This document shows positions 41,260 to 54,334 of a stretch of 64,000 nucleotides of DNA, one piece after another; the stretch's first letter is position 1, and every line of letters starts with the position of its first letter. Below the pieces are notes generated by a model that was given only the letters and a program-made list of their open reading frames with translations, searched no databases and was not told where the DNA came from. Source of the stretch: Capniomyces stellatus (Eukaryota > Kickxellomycota > Harpellomycetes > Harpellales > Legeriomycetaceae); assembly GCA_001661515.1 (NCBI GenBank), contig LUVW01000015.1, forward strand, positions 223,569-287,568, in the 5' to 3' direction. The translations under genes were made by a program, and so were the position numbers.

Positions 41260-41767
41260 ATGTCGTACCCAAATGCCAAGAAAAACAACAACCCTTATAA
41301 CGGAGAGGCTGCCTATGTCAAGTACGAAAAGAAAGGCGGAAGGGGAATGCTGGAGAGAATGCAATTGATTTATGAAACCACTACCGCTTTATATATGCTC
41401 GAGCCATGGGAAAAAGCTATTGTCAGTAAGTACTCCAACACATTTAAACTTAAACCATAACTCTCGCTTTACCGTTATTACTGACGTTGATTTGAAATTT
41501 GCACTATTATCTATTATCTATTCCTTATTTTTTATGCCATATCTTATATTTGTTACTCCTCATTCTCTACTACATATTCCTTGCTATCTGTCTCGCACAT
41601 TATATTTCTTTTTGCCAACACCTCACACGACTATTTATGCTTATGTGTATCCAATGTTAGATGTTTTTGTGCTTTCGCTTGTTGTATTCTTTTTCTACTC
41701 TGCGGTCGTCATTTTCCCTTCACAGATAAATTTCATGTACAAAAGGGCATGCGAATACTTGTTTTGA
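41260..41767 (+). CDS. Small activating subunit of serine palmitoyltransferase (ssSPT-like)
   Basis: Two exons, 41260-41425 and 41661-41767, join in phase 1 to 90 residues. The signature TALYMLEPWEKAIVN matches the ssSPT family (SPTSSA/SPTSSB in animals), in which it precedes the membrane helix. The second exon supplies that helix (VFVLSLVVFFFYSAVVIF) and a short polar tail. ssSPT binds the LCB1-LCB2 heterodimer in the ER membrane and stimulates the first step of sphingolipid synthesis. The alternative acceptor at the CAG near 41724 gives a polar tail without a membrane helix and was rejected. The gene is short enough for automatic annotation to miss. Confidence 0.85.
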
Positions 41768-42582
41768 GCAGAAACCTGTCTTGGGCTGCTGCGATATACC
41801 TGTGACATTTCTTCTGCTCAACATTCAGCTTCTAACACCTGCATGTCCATTATATTTGCCCCCTTTACATTTTCTTATTTGTTTATATGCTTGTTTAATC
41901 TTTTGGTGTACTAAATTCAATACAAGTATACATAAATCTATTTATTTATATTTATATTTATATTTATATGTATATGTATATATATATATAACTTGGTATA
42001 CATGCACATATCAATTACTTTATATCAAAGCTCAACTGTTACTATGATACAAGTTCAATTTTAGTACCTGTTTAGTATTTATTTTTTTATGTTTTAACAT
42101 TTAAAATTAGTTACATCTACTTGCAATGTCGAATGGCAAACTTGGTTCAGAGCATATCACCCCATTAATCGGACAGTAATTATTAATTTACTTCTTCCAA
42201 GTTTGGTTAGTGACTAACATTATTAATTACGTTTGGCCAATAAAATCATCAAGCTTACAAGGGCTTGAGCTTTTGAATCGCATCGTTACAACTATTACTG
42301 AATTTGAGCAACGGTTTGTTTGATAACGTAGCGTTCTCAATTTGTTTTAGAGCCATGTTTCATATTTCCCATTTAATTCCAAACGCTAATCGTAGATATC
42401 CGAGTTGCTGATTGTATTCGAAATTACACTGTTCGATTTATTCTTGATCTTGGTATATAAATACCTATTTAGACTGCAGTTTCGGGTTTCAGGTTTCACT
42501 TCAATCTTTTGATTTATTTTGTAGACTTTCTGCATAATTATTTATTCTCTGAAATTAAACCAGAACACAACTAGTTAATAAG
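41768..42582. other. Intergenic with AT microsatellite
   Basis: TTTATA/TATA simple repeat at about 41937-41990 in the 3' flank of the SPT subunit gene. The rest is AT-rich and shows no gene. It ends in the promoter of the QPRTase gene. Confidence 0.55.
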
Positions 42583-43954
42583 ATGTTTTCCAACCTTTTA
42601 TCCGAATCTATCACGCCTATGGTTTCTGCCTGGTTGGCGGAAGATATACCTTCTTTTGACTATGGAGGATATGTTGTTGGTAGCGACATGAAGGCAGCCA
42701 CTTTGTATGGAAAAGATAATGTAATTTAGAACAAATGTCACTGACTATTACTAAAGTACAATTCATTATCTAGAGTTTGAATATTTAAAACAATCCAAAT
42801 TCAAATTCAAATTTATTTTATTGTGTGCTAGCGTTTTAGTTTTGATATTAATTTTATAAATTTTACGTATAGGGCGTGCTTGCAGGTGTTCCATTTGTAA
42901 ACGAGGTGTTTAAGCAAGTGGGTTGCACGTAAGTAACGATTCGAGCTTGATTGGACCCATCGCTATAGCGCAATTAATGCATTTTAAATTTGTAAATGTT
43001 GTTTCTTAACCTTATTGTTTATGTTTGACCGTGCAAAATACCAACTATTTTAGCATTGAATGGTATTTGGAAGAGGGAGAGGATCTTGAATTAGATAATG
43101 GAAAAATGGTGGTTGCCAAGGTACAAGGCCCAGGTTGCAAAATTCTTCAGGGGGAACGAGTGGCGCTGAATATACTAGCGCGCTGTAGCGGTATTGCCAC
43201 GAGGGCACGGCGTTTAAGCAAGTTGGCAGAGCAGCACCAATACAAGGGCTTTATTGCTGGGACTAGAAAGACCACACCAGGTAATTTCAACATATAAACC
43301 TTGCCTTGATATCAGGTGTGTACTACCCAAAGTCTTACTAGTCTATCTGGAATTTACTTTGCAATTATAAAAATAAATGCTGGTGGTGGTGTAGGTTTTA
43401 GGCTGGTAGAGAAATATGGGATGCTGGTTGGGGGGATTGACGGACACAGAATGGATCTGTCATCAATGATAATGTTAAAAGACAACCATGTGTGGGCTAC
43501 AGGATCAATTACAAACGCTGTTGCATCTGCGAGAAAGGCTGGTGGATTTTCAATCCAGATCGAGGTTGAATGTCAATCGATTGACGAGGCAAACGAGGCG
43601 ATAGAGGCTGGTGCAGACATTGTGATGCTGGATAACTTTGTTCCCCAAGATATGAAAATAGGAGCAAAGTCGGTTAAAGAACAGTGGGCAGCTAAAGGCC
43701 GTCGGGTCCTCGTAGAAGCTAGTGGTGGCATTACCGAAGATAGTATTGCAGATTATTTTTCACCTGGTAAGATACTGCTAAACTTTAAACGATGTTAATA
43801 TTTGCTGGTGTTGCTGGTGTTGCTCCCAGATGTATTATATTGGCTTTTTAATCGATTAATATTTGGTATTATAATAGAAATCGACATCATTAGTCTTGGT
43901 TCAGTTAGTCAAGGAGTGCCTCACATCGATTACTCGTTAAAAATAAACCATTAG
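42583..43954 (+). CDS. Quinolinate phosphoribosyltransferase (carboxylating)
   Basis: Converts quinolinate and PRPP to nicotinate mononucleotide in de novo NAD synthesis; yeast equivalent Bna6. Five exons (42583-42720, 42873-42928, 43054-43280, 43395-43766, 43878-43954) join to 289 residues, the family norm. Seen motifs: [16 protein letters not shown]-like [11 protein letters not shown], the nucleation segment [16 protein letters not shown], the active-site Arg/Lys segment [43 protein letters not shown] and VEASGGI. The last exon carries [19 protein letters not shown], the usual barrel end. All motifs are present, so it is presumably active. Confidence 0.96.
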
Positions 43955-46823
43955 ATTTACGGCAATATTAGCTACGATTGTATATCTTGAATTTATCTGC
44001 CATTTTATTTTGCTTTTCAAAAGAAAAAAAAAAAAACAGCTACGGCACACTTAAACACGCTTTAATCGCGTGTATGTTATTTTTGTTATAATGCCAATTA
44101 AGTATGGTTTTGGTGGTATGTACAGCTTTTGATGTCTACAATCCGTCAAATCAGGATGTTTGTAAATGTATGTGGCTAAATCTGTATGCTTGGAAACGCA
44201 TCCTTCTTATCACGGTCATGCCACAACGATAAAATGGGGCTTCAAGTCTCGTTACAGTCACCTAATTGGCGTTACACTTATCCCCGCCTTCTTGCTTGTA
44301 TTTACTACAGTTATTTTGCCTAGTTTGGGACTCTAGACAATTAAAAGCTGGCCATTGTAAACAGACAATGGTAATTGCCCGACTATTTCTATCAGCTTCA
44401 AACCGAAAGCCATAAACAGTTACACACTGTGCCTACTTGAAAGCATGGGTTTGTTGGTATATCATCGATTAATTGTTTTGCCGAGTAAACACCCTTGCTT
44501 GATATGGCAAATTTGAATCTTGAAATCTTTAAATAATGAGTTTTGCGTTACAACATTATAATACAATATAGCGCACCTTTATAGAACAAGAAAATCACGC
44601 TGATTAATGTGGTCCCGGGGCGTTTAACTAAACACCTTGTAGAACATAGTGTCATATTTAGCCAATATAGCGTGATTTCTTTAAATTCTTATTTGCCAAT
44701 GCTTGCAGTCAAGTCATGCGGTTTATTGAAGCTCACAATTGAATTGTCTTTCTTTTATTTTACCAACATTACTTGGCGCTAGTAGGTATACTGACAGGCT
44801 TTAGTTGAGCTGAGGTGCTTCATTGTACAATGTGGATAGTTATTTATGTAATTAATATCCGCTCTGTGAGTGAGCGTGTGTGTATTGTGTGTGAAGAGAT
44901 TGTGTATGTGAGGAGAGTATGTATGTGAAGAGAATATGTATGTAAGGATAATATATTTTAGATTGTAGATATTGAAAAAAGCGTATCTAGTGTGAAGCTG
45001 TTTTAGGTCATATTGGTAACACCACGTATCATGTCAATTGCTTTAATAATGTGATCTGATGTTGAGAATAGACATATCCAGAGCTAATGGAGCTATAGTG
45101 TAGTGGATGGAAACTAGTTTGGGCCTGATTATTTCCTCTCGGATGTTTGTGCTTTTTGGCTAGGTTGTAGAAGCGAGACCTAGCGAAATTAGATACTAGA
45201 AACTCTTGTTTGTGTTTTCCAAGCTAGTGACAAACTTATTTCCCAAGTAATTTAATCTAATAAGTTGTATATTCAAGAGTAAAAGTAACTTTCAGTTAGT
45301 TTGAACGTGGTCCGCTATTTAATGATCAAGCTGCTGGAGAAATGTGTTGTTCCTCCGCTCATGTGATTGAATGGCAGATTGAATCCCTCTTATTTGGCTT
45401 GAATTTGGTTTGTCTTTTGTACTGGCATAAAGATGAATAATGAGAAATGCTTTACAAAAACAGTGTATGATTGGGTTACAGAAAAGGCATGGAAATTGAA
45501 TGACAATTTATAATTAACTAATGTTAGAGGCCGAGAGGAAACGAAATCTTTTCCTTCCTTTACCAGCATTGTCCCCAACAAAACAAAACTCAAAACAAAC
45601 AAGTTGCCAATTTACTCGTGTATATTGGCAATGAAGGAAAAAAAAAATTCAAATTCAGTAGTAAAAAAGGTAAATTCGATAAAAATAAAAGTAAATAGTT
45701 CGGAAAAACGGACTTTTTTTGGCCAAAAAAAAAAAAAAGTGTTGTTTACTTTATAAAGTGTGGGTGATAGGGTGAGTGGCCTGAAGTGTTGGGAGCTGGA
45801 TAGGTTGGGCTAGACTCTAAAGTGATGCTGACCATCAAGGGAGTCAACTATACATCTTATCGGTACGGTTTGGTAATTGGTTATGATGGCGCTAGTAATA
45901 AAATGCAGCCAAATGCAGATTCCTAGTACAAAAATCAAACTTTTACTCGCTTAGAGCTTAAGGATTCAAGGCGGAATGACAGAAATACCAATAGAGTTGA
46001 AAAGATGTGTGATAAACGAATTATAAATAGTGTAGTAGCAATAGATGTAATATTTTAATAGAGAGTAAAACTTTAGTAAATAACTGCGGGTTTGGAATAA
46101 TTTACAAATTAAGTCAATTTAAATTAGTTTGGAATTAAATAATGCCAATTCAATAACCAGTTTAACTTAAATTAGAAGAAAGTAGCTTTGAGGAAGAAAC
46201 TGTACTTTTAGTTTACAACTCTTGTTCAAAAAATACATAGATTTAAAGCATTGAATAGTAAATGCTGCTGAACAGTAGTTGTAGGGATATCTATTTTTCA
46301 CAGAAATATTATTTAAATTCGCGCCGAGTGTATAAGGCAGATTGGCATATCATTGAGCACAAGTGTTGTTAGTAGTAATTTACAGGATATTAGGAGCAAA
46401 ATCTCTGAGCAAAAAAAAAAAATCTAGTAATTGGAAAACGTTCGAGTTACAAAAGTAGGGAGAAAACGTAAAGTGTTTACTAAACGGACAAGTACGAGTG
46501 CTTTAATGTGAGAAACAACTTGGGAAAGAAACAGCAGCGAAAATAAAGAACATCAAAGGGTAAATTAGTAAGGCCCTGCAATTTACTCGTTGTTATAAGA
46601 TTGATTTTGAAGCGAGAAAACAAGGAGGAAAAAAAAAGCATAAAAGCTGGAAAAGACTATAGATACGGGTGTATATACTCGGAGGGAGAAAAAAAACGGA
46701 AAAGGCGAAACAAAAATAAAAGAGAATAAATACAAGTACTAGAGAAAGGAATAAAGAGAGATAGGAGGAAAGAAAGAAAGAAAGAAAGAAGAAAAGAGGT
46801 TGGAATAATTGGAGATAAAAAGA
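43955..46823. other. Long gene-poor region
   Basis: About 2.9 kb without a supportable gene. GTGTGTATG/GTATGTGAAGA-type simple repeats occur at about 44870-44950, and an AAAG run at 46771-46789 lies just before Atg1. The right third is purine-rich and probably is the Atg1 promoter and leader. Confidence 0.55.
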
Positions 46824-49800
46824 ATGGAGGAAAATAAATCAAGGCCAACAATCGCAATAGGAGATTATTTGGTTGGAAATGAGATTGGAAGGGGATCGTT
46901 TGCAAAAGTTTATCAAGGGGTCAACAAAAAAACAAAAACACAAGTAGCGATAAAGTCAGTTTCAAGACTAAAGCTTACAAAGAAACTGTTGGAGAATTTA
47001 GAGTTGGAAATAAACATATTAAAAGAATCGCACCATAAGAATGTGGTAGAGCTAATTGACTGTCTAAAGTCAAAGAACCATATCCACCTGGTGATGGAGT
47101 ATTGTTCGCTTGGGGATTTGGCAGCTTACATCAAATCGAGAAAGCAGCATACAGAAATGATGAACAGTTATGGGGGGTTGTTGATAAAGATTGTCAACGG
47201 AATTGTGCCGCAGCTAGGCTCAGCACTTGTATATTTGAGACAGCAAAACGTTATCCACAGGGATATAAAGCCGCAAAACCTGCTACTGTGTCCACCTGAC
47301 TCGGAGTATAAGATTGGGGAGAGTGAGGTGAAGGGGAGGTTTCCGATACTTAAGATAGCGGATTTTGGGTTTGCAAGGTCGTTGATGACATCGTCGTTAG
47401 CAGACACGCTTTGTGGTTCGCCGCTCTACATGGCGCCAGAAATACTGAGATATGAGCGGTATGACGCGAGAGCGGATTTATGGTCGGTGGGAGCGGTGAT
47501 GTACGAGATGTGTACAGGAAAACCGCCATTTAGGGCAGCAAACCATGTGGAGTTGCAGCATCGAATAGACCGAGCCAACGACCAGATCCCATTTCCAGAC
47601 GAATCACAGTCAGAAAAGGAAAGATCTGGCAAAGAGGGATTTGATGCAAATGTAAAGGATCTGGTGAGACGGCTGTTGAAGCGGAAGCCAGAAGACAGAA
47701 TCAAGTTTGAGGAGCTGTTTGTTCACCCAGGCCTTGGGCTGGCTAGCGAAGCCAAGAGCGAGTATCTGGAAGAAAGGAGAATGAGGGAGGTGCAGGCGGG
47801 GAGCAGTTCGGGCAGAACGTCGAATGTAGAAACAAAGCCAAAGAGCAGAAAAACGTCGCTGAACACAAACAACCCAACATCGCTGGCAATTGCAGGAAAC
47901 TACCTGAAGGAAAAAATGGCAGAGGTTGACGCAAACAAGTACGAGTCTCTTGACCACGACCTGCGAATGCGCGATGGGACAAGAAACATGGAGTATTATG
48001 GGAAAGGCCCTGCGTATGAAGAGCCAGCGGGCCAAGGGTATACAAATAGGCCCAAGGTTTTAGCTGGGCAGGGCGTAGCAACACAACCAGAGAATACTTT
48101 AAAGCACAAGAAATCCGATCCATATGTAAGTATAAAGACCAATATAGGTTGAATTATTGCATTGTATTGCATTGTATTGAAACAACTATATCAGAGTATA
48201 CCATTAATTACTGTTGTGATTAGATCAATCAGGATAGCCGTGGCTTGGGCAGAAGAACAAGTGATCTAAAAAGCAATGCTTTTGATGATGAGGTGGGCTT
48301 TGAAGAGAGGGACAGGTCAAGAGACATAAACCTTCGAGCAAGCCAATCATCAAGTATTGCCGGTGGAAGCAACATGACAGACTGGAGTGGAAAAGGAAGA
48401 GTGAAGAGAGATGAACAGGTTTTTGCAGAAAAGGAGTATGTGGTTATAGAAAAGCGGGCGGTAGAGGTCAACGTTCTTGCAGATGGTAAGTGGTAGCTTT
48501 ATGTCTGTATATAGTCTATACTCTTGGCTTGAAGTGAGCTCTATTTGTTAATGTTTGTTATAGCGACTAAAGATTTATAATTTAATAATAGAACTTGCCA
48601 ACACGCCCACAAAAAGCTCGTCGTTAAAGAATGTGAGTTCGTTGGGAGGGATCAGGCCTCACGTCATGTAAGCGATTTTACACTAAAATAAAGCCTATAT
48701 TTAATGAGATTAAGAGGCGTGATGTATGTATATTGACACTTGTGTTGAGGAGCTAATCAAAGGGGACATAATTGGATTTAATAGACAACACATGGCCAAT
48801 TTGGCGAGGGTAGTTAGCCATAAAGCACCCAGTATATCTGGGCAACAGCAGGAGGTTGGCCAAGATCTCTATAAGGAGAGGCCGAACGAGGGCAGTAGCA
48901 AAGATAGCAGCAGGCATGGAGAAGGCAGCGGTGGCAATGTGTCAAACCAGAGCAGAAATTATGCAGGTAGTTCGTTTGCGTTTCTGGACTCAAAGCTGCA
49001 CAGCACGTTTAGTAGCAAGTCGGATTCGCCGCTTGAAGAGTCGACAATCCGGCAGATGGAATCGCTGTCGTACAAGGCACACGCGGTGTCGTGGCTGGCA
49101 AACCTGAAAGTCAGCCAGTTGCTGAAGTCAGGAAAGTATAGGGAGTTGGAGCGGTCGGTAAGCTTCGGCAAGGACGAGTCGAGCAAGAAACACCAGGAGC
49201 TGCTTGACTCGATGGGGATGACGGTTGAGATTTCGATTGGTGAGGCTTTTGCTTTGTATCTAAAGTCGTTGTCGCTGCTGCACAAGGCAATAGCGTGTGC
49301 CCGGGCGTACTGGAACGGAGAGTATGACACTTCCCAGGTGGTTTCCGGTGGAAGGGATAAGACATCAACCACAAGTAGGACTGATGGACCGACCAGCCCC
49401 ATTAACAATAACAACAACAGTCTTATTGACAGGTCCATTGTCAATATCAATGTTCTGCCATCAGCCAATAATGGGTCGGATCGAGGCTTGGCCAGACACG
49501 AGCCAGCCAACATAAACAGCATTCGGACAGGAATGCGCACTCTGTCGTTTGACAGTGCAAATCAAGTGTCGTCAGTTCCGTTCAACAACGCGGTTCAGTG
49601 GGTTCGATCCAACTTCAACGAGTGTTTGGAGAAGGCTGATTTGCTGAAGGCTATTAGTGCAAACAACGAAATCGACTTTTCAACTATTTCTATTGAAAAG
49701 ATACTGTACGAAAAGGCCTTGGAGCTGAGCCGTGGTGCTGCTGTTAATGAGTTGAACTGGTTGTATCCTTTAAAGTGCGAAAAGGCCTATCAGTTGTCTA

Positions 49801-49955
49801 TTTGGATGCTGTCTGCAATTATTGAGCCTACTGCTCGGGATCCAGACGTTGCTGATGACGATAGACAAATGGTCGATAATTTCATTGCTCAAATTGTTAA
49901 GCGACTTGAAAGCTTGCGAAATCGAATCGATAACTCACCTATGCCTTTGACATGA
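46824..49955 (+). CDS. ATG1: Autophagy-initiating serine/threonine kinase Atg1 (ULK family)
   Basis: Kinase of the autophagy initiation complex with Atg13 and Atg17-type partners. Exons 46824-48125, 48224-48485, 48592-48667 and 48785-49955 join to 936 residues. The kinase domain (about 14-315) has IGRGSF, VAIK (K44), HRDIKPQN (145-152), DFGFAR (180-185) and GSPLYMAPE. A long low-complexity linker follows. The C-terminus has the tandem MIT region: the AHAVSWLANLKVSQLL and GEAFALYLKSLSLLHKAI helices, then VRSNFNECLEKADLL and EKILYEKALELSRGAAVNEL. This region distinguishes Atg1 from other kinases. The third intron is the weakest call: the downstream frame opens at 48723, but only the TAG acceptor at 48782-48784 keeps phase with the GTAAGC donor at 48668. 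Confidence 0.93.
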
Positions 49956-50542
49956 TTATATCTATAAATCCAAAAAAAAATAAAGTGAATAGATTTTCTA
50001 TCAAATATTTACTCTAACCATTTTTTTTTTTTTTTTTGCAAGCATCAACTACAAGTATATCAAAACAAAACAAGTCAGCAATTAATCTTAGTATGAGAAA
50101 ATACGTTATTACATGTGTGTATTACTTTTGCTGTTCTTAAAGTTAAAATGCACATGTTCAGTTATTGTTTACCTGACAAAATAAATTTATTATTTAGCTA
50201 ATTAAATCTATAATAAACTGTAAAAAAAAAAAAAACATACATAAAACTAAACAAATAAAATGGGAAAAAAAAAGAAGGGAAAACACGTTATTTAATTTCA
50301 GTTTTAGCTGATTTAATGAATCTTTTATAGCTGTTATTACTACCATTTCAAATTGGAAGAGTATATTAAGATTGCTAAAATAGTCATAGATTTGATACAA
50401 GATTATATCCGAAAAAAAATAATCTAGTAAGGTTCTGAAATAAACAATAACAACAACGGTAGTTGGCTAGTTTAAATAGCAGTACGCTGAATTAAATATT
50501 ATAAAAGTCAAGGCAGAAACAAGCTTTTAGAATAAACATAAA
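49956..50542. other. Intergenic, Atg1 to Prp28
   Basis: AT-rich with T- and A-runs (for example 50022-50038 and 50222-50234). No gene. Confidence 0.5.
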
Positions 50543-52853
50543 ATGGGCCTGAAATCTGACACTGAATCAGGTGCAGAATCAGAAACTCAAAAGGTAGCGA
50601 AGAGATTGGACAGTATCGATATTGTACATCAAACCAGTGAGGGCAATAATGATAAAAGAGAAAAAAGTAGAAGCAGAGAAAGAGGGCGAGAACGAGAACG
50701 AGAACAGAATAGGGATAGGGATAGAGACCAGAATAGAGATAGGGGTAGAGACCGGTATAGAGAGCGAGAAGATGAGAGAACAAAAGATAGATATAGAGAC
50801 CGAGACGAAGACAGAGATAGAAACAGAGATAGAGACAGAAACAGAGATAGAGATATAGATAGGGGTAGAGATAGAGATAGGGGTAGAGACAGAGATAGGG
50901 AAAGGGATAGAGATAAGGAGAGGGAGAGGGAGAGGGAGAGGGAGAGGGACAGAGAGAGAGAAAGAGAAAGGGATAGAGACAGAGATAGAGGCAAAGATAG
51001 GGAGAGAGTTAGAGATAGAAGCAAGGATAGAAATGATAGAACATTGGATAAAGAGGCAGGAGAAGTAAATGTAAGTGAAAACAAGGATAGTGACCAGAAT
51101 AAGCAAAAGGAAACGGTTGTTGTTAAACGGAAGGAACCGTTGTCAATTGAAGATTTGCTTAAAAAAAAGAAGGAAGGCCAGGAATTAGAAAAGCCAGTGT
51201 TCCTGACAAAAAAAGATCGGGAGCGAATAGCGCTTGAAAAGAGACAGAAGCAGTTCGAGGAGCAGAAGACGGCGAAACAGGCAGAGCTTGAAAAGGAAGA
51301 AAGTTTCAATGAGCAGATGAATAAAAAAGTGGGAGGTGGGAGATTCAGTTCAGATGCGGATAGATATGGATCGAGGTATTCGAGGAGGGGCAATGGTAGA
51401 TCACGTAGTCGGAGTGCAAGTAGAGAGAGGGATAGAGGGAGAGTGAGAGGGAGAAACGATGGTAGGAGAAGCAGTAGGAGTAGGGAGAGGGCGTTGCAGT
51501 TAAAGATGGAAGAGCGGATGAAGGAGATGGAGTCAAAGGCGATTAGAGAGCGGTATATAGGGGGAGAAAAGGTGAAGCGAAAAATACGGAAAATGAATGA
51601 CAAGAACTTCGTATTTGACTGGGATGCAAAGGAGGACACGTCACAGGACTACAATGCGCTTTACGCGAACCGCCACGAGCCACAGTTCTTTGGGCGAGGT
51701 CACTTGGCAGGGTTTGATATAAAGGAGCAGAAGGCGAAGCTTTCGCAGTTTTACCAGAAGCACCTGGAGCAGAGAAGGAGTTTGGTGGAGACAGATCGAC
51801 AGAAGGAGCTGGTGAATATGAGCAACAAGAAGGAGACACGTGCGAAATGGGACGACCGTCATTGGACAGAAAAGAAGCTGGACGAGATGAAGGAGAGAGA
51901 CTGGCGAATTTTCAAGGAGGACTTCAACATCAGCTGCAAGGGTGGAAGCATTCCGAACCCGATCCGGGAGTGGCGAGAGAGTATTTTGCCCAGCGAGATC
52001 CTGGACGTGATTGAGAAGGTTGGGTACGACAAGCCAACGCCAATCCAGAGACAGGCGATTCCAATTGGACTGCAGAACAGAGACCTGATTGGGATAGCCG
52101 AGACAGGTAGTGGAAAGACGGCGTCGTTTTTGATTCCGATGTTGGTGTACATTTTGTCGCTTCCAAAGCTGACCGAGGAGAACATGCACGATGGTCCATA
52201 TGCAATTGTTTTGGCCCCCACACGTGAACTGGCCCTGCAAATTGAGCAGGAAACCCTCAAGTTTTCGCAGCTGATGGGCTTTACGTGTGTTTCGATTGTC
52301 GGTGGCCACGCGATTGAAGACCAGGGCTTTGCTTTGCGCAATGGTGCCGAGATTATTATTGCCACGCCTGGGAGACTCAAGGACTGTATTGACCGGAGAC
52401 TCCTGGTCCTTAACCAGGCTACTTATGTTGTTATGGATGAGGCTGATCGCATGATTGATATGGGTTTTGAGGAGGATGTCAATTTTATTCTTGATGCTCT
52501 TCCCTCCTCCCACATAAAGCCTGACTCCCAGGACGCTGAAGATGCTGCCAAGATGCTGATTGCCCAGTCTGGCTCCTCGCTGCGGTACAGACAAACTACC
52601 ATGTTTTCTGCCACTATGCCTCCGCTTGTTGAAAGAATGGCAAGAAAGTAAGTTTACTAGTCCTTTTTTTTTCTTTTTTCTTCTTTACTTCTTTTTTTTG
52701 CTTATTCTAATTATCTCTTTCTTCCCTCTCATTTAGGTATTTGCGCAGACCCGCTATTATCACTATCGGTACTGCTGGCCAAGCTGTAGATACTGTTGTC
52801 CAAAAAGTAGAGTTCATTGCCAACTTTGAACGCAAAAAGTAAGTGACTGTTTT

Positions 52854-52884
<31 letters not shown>

Positions 52885-53396
52885 NCCCCCCCCCCCCCTA
52901 ATTCCTTTCCCCCCACCTTGCACCATCGCGTTGCTCTTACAACATCTTATATGATCCAATACCAGCTCTAACATTGTATTTACTCATTTTATTTTTAGGA
53001 TGCGTCTCATCGAGATTCTCAATCAAAACTACACTCCACCTGTTATTGTCTTTGTAAACTTGAAGAAAACCGCTGATTCTTTGGCCAAAATTACTTCCAA
53101 AGAAGGAGTAAGTTACCTTTCTTTTTTTCTTTCTTTCTTTCTTTCAATTCCCAAATCACTTTATCTTATTATTATTACTATTATTTTGTACCCACTTTAG
53201 AACAATACTGTTGTTTTGCATGGTGGCAGATCCCAGGACCAACGGTAATTATTTCTAATCTTTATCACTTTTTGCCGACTTTACCAAGTTTTTGTGTTTT
53301 TGTTTTTGTTTTGTTTTTGGATGTTCATGTTTGTTACTTTTTATACTGAACCTTTGATTTGTTTGTCCAACCTTGTTTTTTTTTTTTTTTTTTTTN

Positions 53397-53429
<33 letters not shown>

Positions 53430-53919
53430 TGAGGCTGCACTGGCCAAATTGAAGAGTGGTGATGCTGATTTGCTTATTGCCACCGATGTGGCTGGTAGAG
53501 GAATCGATATTAAAGATGTTTCTTTAGTTATTAATTTCGATATGGCAAAGTCAATAGAAGGTAGGAGTCACAATCTCGCTTTTTCTTTTTTTCTTTTCAA
53601 AGCGTCGATTGTATCACTGCTAACGACTTTTCAAGCAAATCCATTAGATCGATTACCAACTAAACGTTTATTTTTATGTGTATGTGCAATAGATTACACC
53701 CATAGAATTGGTAGAACCGGCAGAGCTGGAAAAACAGGAACTGCTATTACATTCTTAAGCGCTGACGATACGGATGTCCTGTACGACTTACGCCAAATGA
53801 TTGAAAAGTCTCCCATTTCCACCTGCCCCATTGAGCTGTCCAGGCATGAGTCTGCCAAAGCTCCTCCCGGCATCATTCGATCCAAGAGACGCTATGAAGA
53901 AACCGTTTATAAAGAGTAG
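50543..53919 (+). CDS. PRP28: DEAD-box splicing helicase Prp28 (DDX23-like)
   Basis: RNA helicase that displaces U1 snRNP from the 5' splice site during spliceosome activation. Exons 50543-52647, 52737-52838, 52999-53107, 53201-53244, 53430-53560 and 53693-53919 join to 905 residues. Residues about 41-170 are an RS/RD/RE tract. [20 protein letters not shown] and the [17 protein letters not shown] block are typical of Prp28/U5-100K. RecA1 carries [34 protein letters not shown] and SAT. RecA2 carries [21 protein letters not shown] and [10 protein letters not shown]. All helicase motifs are intact. Two introns hold long homopolymers that include N bases. Confidence 0.96.
50650..51030 (+). repeat. 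Low-complexity RD/RE-coding tract in PRP28
   Basis: About 380 bases of AGAGATAG/GAGAGGGA-type repeats coding alternating Arg-Asp and Arg-Glu. The opposite strand reads as a long Ser-Leu frame, which is an artefact of the repeat. Confidence 0.9.
52855..52898. repeat. 44-base poly-C with one N in PRP28 intron 2
   Basis: C from 52855 to 52898, broken only by N at 52885. It starts 16 bases after the donor at 52839. The exact length is unlikely to be reliable. Confidence 0.95.
53376..53427. repeat. About 52-base poly-T with one N abutting a PRP28 acceptor
   Basis: T from 53376 to 53427, N at 53396, immediately followed by the AG acceptor at 53428-53429. It acts as the polypyrimidine tract of that intron. 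Confidence 0.95.
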
Positions 53920-54334
53920 CTTTGCTTTTATCACTACAGTTTCCTGTTTCTATTTCTGTTTATTGTTTACTCTTTATTTTGATTCCTTCTTTCTAATAAA
54001 AAAAACCCAATAAAAAACTTGTACTTTTTGTCTTTGTGGGGCATAAACTAAACCCACACCAGCCCCAGAATGCATCAAAAAAAGGCTTAGACTCCTCGGA
54101 TAATGTAGACCCTTGGCTTTATTTTATTTTTAAAAAATATTCATTATTTGATCTGCTCTTTTTTTTTTATTGATCTATCTTTGGAATCATACCAAATAAT
54201 AATAATTATTAACTCCAAACTGTAGAACAAACAAGACTAAACACCAGCTCGCATTACCCGCCCCCTTCTCACGTGGCTTTAACTGCTAGTTATACTGCCC
54301 TGGTCATTCATTTGCTTTTGTTCTTTATATGCTT
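53920..54334. other. Convergent 3' intergenic
   Basis: 415 bases between PRP28 and the BolA-like gene. AT-rich; nothing recognised. Confidence 0.5.

Noticed and set aside
41724..41817. Alternative second exon of the SPT subunit after the CAG at 41724
   Set aside because: It encodes a polar peptide instead of the membrane helix required by the family; the TAG acceptor at 41660 gives the helix.
44870..44950. GTATGTGAAGA-type repeats as a functional array
   Set aside because: They are short, imperfect and look like an ordinary simple-sequence repeat.
50629..51639. 336-codon Ser-Leu-rich frame on the minus strand
   Set aside because: It is the complement of the Arg-Asp/Arg-Glu tract of PRP28; the real gene is on the plus strand with intact helicase motifs.
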